Origin: Chloroflexota bacterium
Lineage (GTDB): Bacteria; Chloroflexota; Anaerolineae; UBA4142
Direction of reading: 5' to 3'
Assembly: GCA_023381515.1 (NCBI GenBank)
Contig: JAMCQI010000100.1
Span: 1-64,000, forward strand
DNA: 64,000 nucleotides
The first letter of the stretch is position 1, and each line of letters opens with the position of its first letter. The position numbers and the translations under genes were made by a program. This document shows, one piece after another, positions 56,655 through 64,000 of the stretch. The notes beneath the pieces were generated by a model. That model had not been told where the DNA came from and did not search any database. It saw only the letters and a list, made by a program, of their open reading frames with translations.

Positions 56655-58520
56655 CTATTGACTTGCACCGATAGAAAACGGCCCAAGGACGAGATGATCG
56701 GCGATGATTTGGCCGGCCGCATCCACGATGCCAACGCGTTCCATCGTCGGCAAATAATACAACCCGATCTCAACGTGATAGTTGCTGCCTGGCCGCACGT
56801 CGGCAAGTGGCAGCACGCTCCAATCCACGATCAGATCTCCGGGCGCCCAGGTGCTCGTCGGCGCCTCGCCCGAGCGCGGCTGGCCGTCGCTGCCAGCCAC
56901 AATATCACCGTTCACATCGACCAAGTGAGTAAACACAGTATAGTCTCGTGCGACTTTGGCCGTCGCTCGCCAATAGGACAGAATAATGAGGCTCTCGCTG
57001 CTCGGGATGATTTCTCCAGAGACGTCCAGCCCTTCCAGCCGAATGGGCACTCTAAAGGTGATGGGAGGTGCAGGACGCGTCTGCAGATCGGCAGCGGAAG
57101 TCACCCGTTGCTCTGTCGTGAGCGTTTTGTCATCAAACACGTAAATGTACGCATCCGCCTGCGCCCGCAGCGCCGCCGGGCGCGTGTCATCCGTCCCTCC
57201 AACCTTCACCAGCGGACCATAGCGCATGGTTGCGATGCCCTCTAGGACTTGCCAGCCAATCGGGCTGTTGACAAAATACAGTAAGGTGCCACTTTGGAAA
57301 GTGGGGTGTTGCTGAAACACGGGGCGGACAGGCGAGCGCCACTCTCGCACAAACGCAGCCATGCTATCAAACGCCTCGGCGTCTGTCACTACGCACGCGA
57401 GCCCCACAAGAGTCAGACATGTCGCTCCAAGGACCAACACCGCCCGGCGGGTTGCCCACCTGCGCTCGGTTGCGTGAACGGCGAGCGCGAACAGGACGGC
57501 CGAAGCAATCGCAGGGAGATACAGGTAGCGTTCTCCGACAAAATTGAACGGGAGGACGGGGAGAATAGGCAGGAGGCTGGTTGCGGCGCAAAAGGCCACC
57601 GCTCGCCGGCGTCTCACCGCGATAAAATAGAGGATAAGTAGCCCCTCGACCACTAGCCAGACCAAGCTCGCCGGCCAGTTCTCCTTCCAGGGGTAGGCGA
57701 GTGCCGCCACGTAGAAAAGCAAGTTCGACAGGAGGTTGGACCCTAGCGCCATCCCTGCATAAGGGCCGCCGTACCGCCCCGCCGTAAATGATAGCAACAG
57801 CGGCGCATAGTGCAGCGCGTACAGGCCTAGGAACAGGAGAAACGGGACATACCGACGGAGGAGTCGAACCGGCCCGACAGTTTCGCTCACCAACCAGCGG
57901 TCTTCAAGAAAAAGGGCCAGCGGAAGCGTCGCGCCCACCTCTTTGGTCAGTAGCGCGAGAACAAAGGCAAGCAGCGCCAAGACATAGTAGTGCATCCTTT
58001 TCTTTACTAGAAACTCGATCCAAAAGAGGATCGCCAGCAAATAGAAAAAGGTGACGAAGCGTTCCGGAACCGTTATCCACAAGAAAACCGAGTTCGTTGC
58101 CGGCAGGACTGCGAAGATGAGCGCAGAGAGAAAGGCGACCCGCCACCGTTTGCCGACATGATTCACGAGAGTATAGACGAGAAGGCAGTTAGCCAAATGC
58201 ATGAGCAGGATGATGACACGATAGGGCTCAGGGTTATCGCCGAAAGCGCGAAACTGAATCCACTCCAGGATTCCCTCAGCCGGTCGGTAGAAAGTTGCGC
58301 TTGCGCCCCACTGGAAATAGCGTGCGACAAAAACCGCGAACGGGAGTCGCGCCGCGTTTCCAATAATCGTGTTATCTTCTGCAAAAAAACCAATAGACAA
58401 GAACGGCTTAAACGCGACCAACGCGACTGCGGCAACCACGACCACGCTCGCTAGGTGATAGTGAATCTGCAGTGCCCACCTACGCGTACCCAGTCCTACG
58501 GGCTGCGGCATCCCTCTCAC
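56655..58520 (-). CDS. TMTC-like GT-C transferase with beta-domain
   Basis: 621 aa. First loop GFFAEDNTIIGNAARLP with ED in place of DD; ATFYRPAEGILEWIQF; HLANCLLVYTLV; LTKEVGATLPLALFLEDRW; then HPTFQSGTLLYFVNSPIG and the beta-domain (YTVFTHLVDVNGDIVAGSDG; SNYHVEIGLYYLPTMERVG). The ATG overlaps the upstream stop by 4 bases, so it is the last gene of a tightly packed operon that begins outside the window. Confidence 0.78.
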   Translation of the reverse strand: MRGMPQPVGLGTRRWALQIHYHLASVVVVAAVALVAFKPFLSIGFFAEDNTIIGNAARLPFAVFVARYFQWGASATFYRPAEGILEWIQFRAFGDNPEPYRVIILLMHLANCLLVYTLVNHVGKRWRVAFLSALIFAVLPATNSVFLWITVPERFVTFFYLLAILFWIEFLVKKRMHYYVLALLAFVLALLTKEVGATLPLALFLEDRWLVSETVGPVRLLRRYVPFLLFLGLYALHYAPLLLSFTAGRYGGPYAGMALGSNLLSNLLFYVAALAYPWKENWPASLVWLVVEGLLILYFIAVRRRRAVAFCAATSLLPILPVLPFNFVGERYLYLPAIASAVLFALAVHATERRWATRRAVLVLGATCLTLVGLACVVTDAEAFDSMAAFVREWRSPVRPVFQQHPTFQSGTLLYFVNSPIGWQVLEGIATMRYGPLVKVGGTDDTRPAALRAQADAYIYVFDDKTLTTEQRVTSAADLQTRPAPPITFRVPIRLEGLDVSGEIIPSSESLIILSYWRATAKVARDYTVFTHLVDVNGDIVAGSDGQPRSGEAPTSTWAPGDLIVDWSVLPLADVRPGSNYHVEIGLYYLPTMERVGIVDAAGQIIADHLVLGPFSIGASQ

Positions 58521-60334
58521 GGAATAATCTCCAATGGCCCGATCTCAATTTTGTCGAAGACAGGCGCCCCTTGTTCGTTCAAGAACTCTAGTCTCTCCAT
58601 CGTCCGCAAATCATACAACCCGATCTCGAGTTTGTAATCGCTGCCGGGAGGAAGCGCGGCGTCGATGGGCACAATCGCCCAGTCGACAACCGTCTTCCCC
58701 GGAGCCCATCCCGTCGTTGGCTTTTTCCCGTCCCCGGGTGGATGGTCTGCACCCCCCACCATGTTTCCCGAACCATCGATGAGATGGACAAAGACGGTGT
58801 AATCCTTGGCAATTCTCTGCGTCGCTTGCCAATACATGAGCAGTACGACGTTATCCCCCGCCTGCACGCGCGGGTTGACCATCTCTACGCCCGTCAATCG
58901 AATGGGCACTGTCGCGATCCTGGGCACAAGGCCCGATCCGCTCTCCACATCCGAGGACCCGGCTTCTATCCGAACCACCCGCTCTTGTCCCCGGTTTTGG
59001 TAGAAGACAAGAGAAAGAGGATGTTCTGCGAGGTCCGCCGGGCGGTCGGTTTCGGTGCTGCCAAGAGCCACTCGATCGCCGTAGCGCAGTAAAGACATCC
59101 CCGCCAAGTTGATCTCGGGAACGGGCGGCCCGATAAAGTACAGCAGGGTCCGCGTTGGGAGAGTGGGATACTTTTGCGCAATCTCGCGAAAAGGCACGCG
59201 GCTGCCCACCGCGACTCCTGCAATCGCCTCCACGGCTTGAGCACTCTGCCCGGCGCCGTAGACGAGGAACGCGGTGACAAAGACACTGACAAGGACAATG
59301 CCCGCACGCGGGTTGGCGATTCTCTTGGGCATGCTGAGGATCAATCCGGCGAGGAGAACTGAGATGGGCATCGCGGGTGTGTAAAGGTAACGAAATTCGT
59401 AGCTCTTGACCGGCAAAACAGGCAGCAGGCATAGAAGCGTGACCAAGCCGAGAAATAATACTCTCCGGCTATGCGTTTTGCTCCACCAAAGGAGCAAAAG
59501 CCCAATGATGGCCGCCGTCCAATAGATAGACGCCGGCTCGTCCCGCCACGGAGCAGCCAGCGTGCCGATATAGCCCACCAGATTCGCTACAACGTGCAAA
59601 CCGAGCGAGTAGCCAATCCCCGCGAACATTCCGCGCGTCTGAAAGCTCAATTCCAGACCAAGGTAAACTCCAAGCAGGACTGCGGGCAACGCATAACGAC
59701 GAACGAGTAAGGGAAGCGGGGCCTGTTTCCCAACGAGCAGGCGATCGGATAGGAACAAAATGCCGATGAGAATCGCGCTCGTCTCTTTCGTAAGTATGGC
59801 TGATGTATAGGCTATTAGCGCAAAGATATAGTCTCTGCACCGGTCCTCGTCAAGGTAATTTATCCAAAAGAAGACGGTGACCAGGCAGAGGGAATCGGCG
59901 AGAGGACCCGAATCCAGAGGCCACCAGGGTGAAGCCCGATAGACGGGCAGCACAGAAAAGACAAGCGCCGCGAGCAGGCCCACTCCCGTTTTTCTTGTCG
60001 CCTTCGACACGACCACCCAGAGCATCAAGCTGTTGCCGAAGTGGGCCACCAAGCTCAACACGTGATAGTGAGAGGGGCTCGCGCCCAGGGGGCCGTCGAG
60101 GGCCCAAATCAAGAGGCCATAAAGAGGACGATACCAACGCCATTGCTGCCGCGGGTCAAAAAAGTATCCCATCGCCCGCCACAGAGACATTGCGTGGGTT
60201 CTCAAGAGGTACTCATAGTCCTCGTTAAAATAGTAACCAATTCGGTACGCTTGGGAATAGGTGATCAGGACGATGGCTGCCACCGCCACGACGCCAGCAA
60301 AGACACTTCCCGGAATTCTCTTTATCGCGGTCAC
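58517..60334 (-). CDS. TMTC-like GT-C transferase with beta-domain
   Basis: 605 aa. First loop IGYYFNEDYEYLLRTHAMS; FFDPRQQWRWYRPLYGLL; LVAHFGNSLML; LTKETSAILIGILFL; YPTLPTRTLLYFIGPPVPE; C-terminal beta-domain (YTVFVHLIDGSGNMVGGADH; SDYKLEIGLYDLRTMERLE). Overlaps both neighbours by 4 bases. Confidence 0.78.
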   Translation of the reverse strand: MTAIKRIPGSVFAGVVAVAAIVLITYSQAYRIGYYFNEDYEYLLRTHAMSLWRAMGYFFDPRQQWRWYRPLYGLLIWALDGPLGASPSHYHVLSLVAHFGNSLMLWVVVSKATRKTGVGLLAALVFSVLPVYRASPWWPLDSGPLADSLCLVTVFFWINYLDEDRCRDYIFALIAYTSAILTKETSAILIGILFLSDRLLVGKQAPLPLLVRRYALPAVLLGVYLGLELSFQTRGMFAGIGYSLGLHVVANLVGYIGTLAAPWRDEPASIYWTAAIIGLLLLWWSKTHSRRVLFLGLVTLLCLLPVLPVKSYEFRYLYTPAMPISVLLAGLILSMPKRIANPRAGIVLVSVFVTAFLVYGAGQSAQAVEAIAGVAVGSRVPFREIAQKYPTLPTRTLLYFIGPPVPEINLAGMSLLRYGDRVALGSTETDRPADLAEHPLSLVFYQNRGQERVVRIEAGSSDVESGSGLVPRIATVPIRLTGVEMVNPRVQAGDNVVLLMYWQATQRIAKDYTVFVHLIDGSGNMVGGADHPPGDGKKPTTGWAPGKTVVDWAIVPIDAALPPGSDYKLEIGLYDLRTMERLEFLNEQGAPVFDKIEIGPLEIIP

Positions 60335-63225
60335 TTGACCTCAATCTTGGTGTTCAGAATCACTCGATCATCCTGCAATCGCGTGCCGCTTGCATCAAGA
60401 ACCGCCAGACGAGCGCCCGTGTTGGGGAGATACATTCCGACCTCGATCAGGTAACTGCCGCGTGGGGCGTCGGAGGCCAGAGTGATATCGTAGGAATCGG
60501 CAATCACTTCGCCCGGCAGCCAATGATCCGTTGGGAGCTCGCCTCCCCGCGGGACCGTGTCCTTCTGCCCGCGGAGTATCCCGTTGGGATCCAGGAGGTG
60601 CGCAAAGACGACATAGCTTGACGCCGTCGGCTTGAGCGCTTGCCAATAGAGCGTCACCCGCAGCGTTCCGCCCGGTTGATCGCTGGTCTTATCCAACGCA
60701 TAGCCCAGCAGGCGGATCGAATCGCCGAAGGTGGCAGCCTGAGGATTCTGAATTGAGGGCACGACAAAGGTGCGACCGCTCGGTTGTACTTCGAGAGGCG
60801 GCAGCTCGACAGAACCGCCTCCCGATTCGATCCGCACACGGACACTCCCCGCAAAATCCAGGGGAATCGCGAGTGCGTAGCGGCCGCGGAGAATCGCCGT
60901 TTGTGCCCAGGCACTCACCGGATAGTTCGCGATCGGCGGGCCGGTGTACACCTTGGCTGTCCGGCCGCTCGCGTCCAAGAGCGACAGTGTGATAGTATCC
61001 GCTTCACGGGTCGAACCGGCCGACTGCCACCACAGCGAAAGCTCGACCGTGTCGCCGCCCTTGGGCGATGTGTTGTCCATGCCATACCCGAGGAGACGCA
61101 GAGAGGCAAGAGACGCGTCTATACGGTGTGGAATCGTGAGGATATCCGGTGAAGGCGCCCATTCGGCGGGACGGATGCTCAAGTGTCCGAGCGGATACAA
61201 GGTCCCCTCCGGGCCCTGCAGGTCCTCGCCGGTCGCCGAATTGTAGACGACCAATTGGAGTTGATAGGTGCCCGGCGGAGCGTCAGGCGGGATGATTAAA
61301 CCGGCATCGTCTTGCACGACTTCATTCGTCGCCCAGCCGATTGTGGGACGGCGGCCGCTCGATGGCTCAGAGTCGCGCTGGGCGATCAGGTGATTCTGTG
61401 CGTCAAGGAGCCGAAGCGAAACGCTGAGGCGCTCGCGCGTGGACTGGCGGAGACGCCAGTAGAGGGTGACGACGGCAAAATCCCCCGCGTGCAAATCCTT
61501 TCCGGTGTCGCCCGTCCCCATGGAGATGGGTTCGCCCTCGGCGCCGGGGGCGGCGTAACGGGCGACCGCACTGTCGAGGAGTTCGAGTGTGAGGTCGTCG
61601 CCACCAGAGAATACCGCTTGCGGCGAACTCGTCTTGACCTGTTCGAGCATTGCTTTGTTGGAGGGGGGTGCATCTACCACGCGCCATAGTTCGCCCACCC
61701 GCGTCAGGAGAAATTCGTGCACGAGGGCACCCAGGGTTTCGGTATCGCCCGGATAGACGGTCATGTAGACGGGGCGGCCCGCCCTCACCGCCTTTTCGAT
61801 GTCTTGCTGGCGTGAGCCGTAAGGCACCTCTCCCAGTTGATACTTGTTGACGATCAACTTCCAACGCTCCAGATCGCGGCGGCGGTTATCCACGTACATG
61901 GCATATTCGAGCGGGGTGATGGACTCCCACGGCCCTGCAATCACCGCCTTCGGCTCAAGCGGTTGCGACAGATTCTCTGCCCACGCCGCGGCGACATCCG
62001 TTCTTGAACTCTCATCATTCAGCGGGAGATTGTGGACAACCAGAAAAACCGTGACGCCTACGAAGAGGAGCGCGAGAGCAAGCCGGGTGGCCCACCTTGC
62101 CGGCCGTGTGGTCAGCCAGTCCCAAATTACCGCGATGCCTATGCCTGTAAAGAAAAGGAAGGTGATGAAGGAGGGAAGAAAGAATTTGTCAATGTCGATC
62201 ACCCAAAAGATGACGCAGAACGCCGTGTTCGCAAGGTTGGCGAGGAGAATGAAGAGAAACGCCTCGCGCGGCGGAAGGTTGCGCGGCCAACCTCGGGGCG
62301 CGCGATCAAGCGCGAGGGCGCCGGCGCCGAGCAAACCGGCGACCAAGCCAGGCCAGGTGAATTGTTCGACGAGCATCGGCAGATATAGGTCGGTGATCCG
62401 GCTGATGAGCCAGCCGACGGGCCCAAAGCGCCAGGAGGCGCGCACATAGCCGCCGAGGATCTCGTCGTTGAAATCCTTCCAGTGAAACTCGACGCCGACA
62501 TCACTTTCGCCCCGCCAAAAGACATACGCGTAGAGAAAGAGAGGCAGGCAGAAGGCGATGATGAGTGAAAGGAGGCGGCGCGGTCGGAAGAGCGCCGTCC
62601 GCTCGTGCCACAGCACGAGCACCGCGATCGCCGGCCCCATCCACATGATCGTCCGATGGTTGGTCAGGCTCAGGCCAAAGGCAAAAACGGGAACGGTGAG
62701 ATCGACTTTGCCCGCCCGCCAGAGGAAAAAGAGCAGCGTGACGACGACGACGAAGAGCGAATTCAGCGTGTAGGGGCGCGGAATGACGGCCTGAGACCAT
62801 TCGACGCGCGAGGCGGCGAGGAGGAGTGCAGAAATCAGCGCCGCCCACCGATTGCGGGTGAGGAACTGGATGATGACGAAAACCGCAGCGACGGAGAGCG
62901 CGCCCCAAAAGGCCGAAAAGAGATTGGCGCGGGTGGCGACTGTGCCCACAGGCACGAGGAGCGTCCATAGCTTGCCAAGCATGAAAAAGAACGGGTAGCC
63001 CGTGTGGCTGACCCCGAGCTTGAAGATATTTACCTGGAATTCGCCTTCGTCGCCGTCGAGGAGACCGGGAGCGACTGTCCGGACATAGAGCGCCATGGAG
63101 GCCGCAAAGAGGAGCAGGGCGAGCCCGGCATCCACGCGCATAAAGGTCGCGCGGTCCAGCCACCCGCGGGACTTGGGCGGGGTTGGCTCATTGGATAATT
63201 GGCTCATGGCCTCGTCACTTGACAC
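60331..63225 (-). CDS. DUF2723/PMT-type membrane protein with three beta-domains
   Basis: 964 aa from a GTG at 63225 (GAAGG box upstream); an ATG at 63207 is the alternative. The membrane part (residues 25-400) has GLLDGDEGEFQVNIFKLGVS, HTGYPFFFMLGKLW and LTNHRTIMWMGPAI, the features of DUF2723 (TMEM260-like) proteins, a PMT relative. After an extracytoplasmic stretch come three beta-domains (about 560-690, 705-810 and 830-964), with LSVSLRLLDAQNHLIAQRDS, ITLSLLDASGRTAKVYTG and YVVFAHLLDPNGILRGQKDT; the middle one is the most divergent. Overlaps the partial gene upstream by 11 bases. Confidence 0.8.
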   Translation of the reverse strand: MSSDEAMSQLSNEPTPPKSRGWLDRATFMRVDAGLALLLFAASMALYVRTVAPGLLDGDEGEFQVNIFKLGVSHTGYPFFFMLGKLWTLLVPVGTVATRANLFSAFWGALSVAAVFVIIQFLTRNRWAALISALLLAASRVEWSQAVIPRPYTLNSLFVVVVTLLFFLWRAGKVDLTVPVFAFGLSLTNHRTIMWMGPAIAVLVLWHERTALFRPRRLLSLIIAFCLPLFLYAYVFWRGESDVGVEFHWKDFNDEILGGYVRASWRFGPVGWLISRITDLYLPMLVEQFTWPGLVAGLLGAGALALDRAPRGWPRNLPPREAFLFILLANLANTAFCVIFWVIDIDKFFLPSFITFLFFTGIGIAVIWDWLTTRPARWATRLALALLFVGVTVFLVVHNLPLNDESSRTDVAAAWAENLSQPLEPKAVIAGPWESITPLEYAMYVDNRRRDLERWKLIVNKYQLGEVPYGSRQQDIEKAVRAGRPVYMTVYPGDTETLGALVHEFLLTRVGELWRVVDAPPSNKAMLEQVKTSSPQAVFSGGDDLTLELLDSAVARYAAPGAEGEPISMGTGDTGKDLHAGDFAVVTLYWRLRQSTRERLSVSLRLLDAQNHLIAQRDSEPSSGRRPTIGWATNEVVQDDAGLIIPPDAPPGTYQLQLVVYNSATGEDLQGPEGTLYPLGHLSIRPAEWAPSPDILTIPHRIDASLASLRLLGYGMDNTSPKGGDTVELSLWWQSAGSTREADTITLSLLDASGRTAKVYTGPPIANYPVSAWAQTAILRGRYALAIPLDFAGSVRVRIESGGGSVELPPLEVQPSGRTFVVPSIQNPQAATFGDSIRLLGYALDKTSDQPGGTLRVTLYWQALKPTASSYVVFAHLLDPNGILRGQKDTVPRGGELPTDHWLPGEVIADSYDITLASDAPRGSYLIEVGMYLPNTGARLAVLDASGTRLQDDRVILNTKIEVK

Positions 63226-64000
63226 TTCTCACACCTTCAGAGGAGCTCAACTCTACATGGTCGCCCAAGGGGTTGCCCCGGGCATCAAAAGCAGGGAGAC
63301 GGGAGCCGTTCTCTGGCAGGTACAGGCCGATTTCTATCCGAAAAGCGGGCGAGAGGACCAAGGATTTGAACGGGTGCCGATCGACGACGAGTTCGTCTTG
63401 CCATAGAGAAGTGGGGTCGGCGCCACCCGCCGGCTCCTGGTCTTGCTGCCCCAGGAGATGCCCTTGAGCGTCGAGCACATGAACAAAAACGGTATAGTCT
63501 GCGGTAATCGGCGCGAGCCGCTTCCAATAAAGCGTGAGGGCGTCGGGACTGAGATCGTAGCCGGTCAGGACAATTTGCTGCCCAAAGACAGTGTGCATCG
63601 CGTGCTGCGGTTGGGATAGCGTCTGTGCGGGCGCCTGAATCTTGAAGCGTCCCAACACAGGCGTAATCGGGCGCCCTTGGGGGTCATGCGCGACCAAATC
63701 TGTCTTGGTGTCGCGCGAATAAAGCGCGACTTTTACATTGGCGACCGAGGGCGCGCTTGCATTCGCGGCGACCGGCACCCAGTAGGCATCGCGGATAATT
63801 TGTCCCGGTTGCCACAATCGGGTCGGCAGGAGGCCGTGTCCCGGATAGCTGTCCCGCGACCCAATCACACGCTGGTTCACGTCCTCGACGTGAATGCCGA
63901 TGGAATAGTCTGTGTCCATCGGTGCGAGAGACTGCCAGTAGAGCGTCAATTCGATCGATTGGTTCGGCAGGACGGCTTCTGGAGAGATTTCGTATCCGAG
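63215..64000 (-). CDS. C-terminal part of a further membrane glycosyltransferase-like protein (partial)
   Basis: The frame is open through the right edge (LGYEISPEAVLPNQSIEL leads into TLYWQSLAPMDTDYSIGIHV). The 261 residues present are two beta-domains (SIGIHVEDVNQRVIGSRDSY; YTVFVHVLDAQGHLLGQQDQ; FRIEIGLYLPENGSRL), arranged as at the end of the protein at 40663, so a similar membrane domain is expected upstream. First visible gene of the operon. Confidence 0.75.
   Translation of the reverse strand, partial: LGYEISPEAVLPNQSIELTLYWQSLAPMDTDYSIGIHVEDVNQRVIGSRDSYPGHGLLPTRLWQPGQIIRDAYWVPVAANASAPSVANVKVALYSRDTKTDLVAHDPQGRPITPVLGRFKIQAPAQTLSQPQHAMHTVFGQQIVLTGYDLSPDALTLYWKRLAPITADYTVFVHVLDAQGHLLGQQDQEPAGGADPTSLWQDELVVDRHPFKSLVLSPAFRIEIGLYLPENGSRLPAFDARGNPLGDHVELSSSEGVRSVK

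Overview
The window looks like a chromosome segment of a GC-rich member of the Chloroflexota. This rests on the crowd of large GT-C/GT39-type membrane proteins with extracellular beta-domains, Pro/Ser/Thr 'PTP' linkers, a CIRCE-controlled groSL operon, a c-di-AMP receptor next to tmk and an R3H/AAA (Ycf45-like) ATPase. The class is not resolved. No tRNA, rRNA or CRISPR array was recognised.

Layout. 0-13 kb: an LLM oxidoreductase plus FAD-subunit pair; groS-groL behind a perfect CIRCE; an operon of a glycoside-hydrolase-like protein, a GT39 enzyme and a TPR protein; a type II restriction-modification pair (ThaI-like endonuclease and beta-class methyltransferase); a BAAT-type acyl-CoA thioesterase/hydrolase. 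13.4-28.4 kb: an accessory island bounded by a 3' fragment of an acyl-CoA dehydrogenase gene on the left and the complete gene on the right. It holds a histidine kinase, a secreted barrel-like protein and a LuxR-type response regulator in one operon, several secreted unknown proteins, an IS110 element and a frameshifted ISL3 element. 28.4-39 kb: core metabolism, with acyl-CoA dehydrogenase, an FmdB-type zinc ribbon, darA-tmk-R3H ATPase, and a SAM-cycle operon (mtnA, PfkB kinase, V4R protein, ahcY, metK) behind a SAM-I riboswitch. 39-64 kb: a long block of GT-C transferases, a YfhO protein and a LamG protein.

How the genes work together. In the island, three promoters share one geometry: a 13-7-13 bp inverted repeat, 2 bp, a TTG -35 box, 17 bp, then a -10 box. 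Each precedes secreted-protein genes. The response regulator encoded in the island is the obvious candidate to bind them, so the island reads as a self-contained signal-to-secretome regulon. In the SAM operon, MetK makes SAM, AhcY splits SAH, the PfkB enzyme may remove the adenosine formed, and MtnA acts in methylthioadenosine salvage; the riboswitch ties the operon to SAM level. In the GT-C block, at least 13 copies of one extracellular C-terminal beta-domain occur on nine different transmembrane proteins, which suggests a diversifying family of cell-surface glycosylation enzymes.

Limits: all family calls come from reading motifs by eye; no database search or structure prediction was run.
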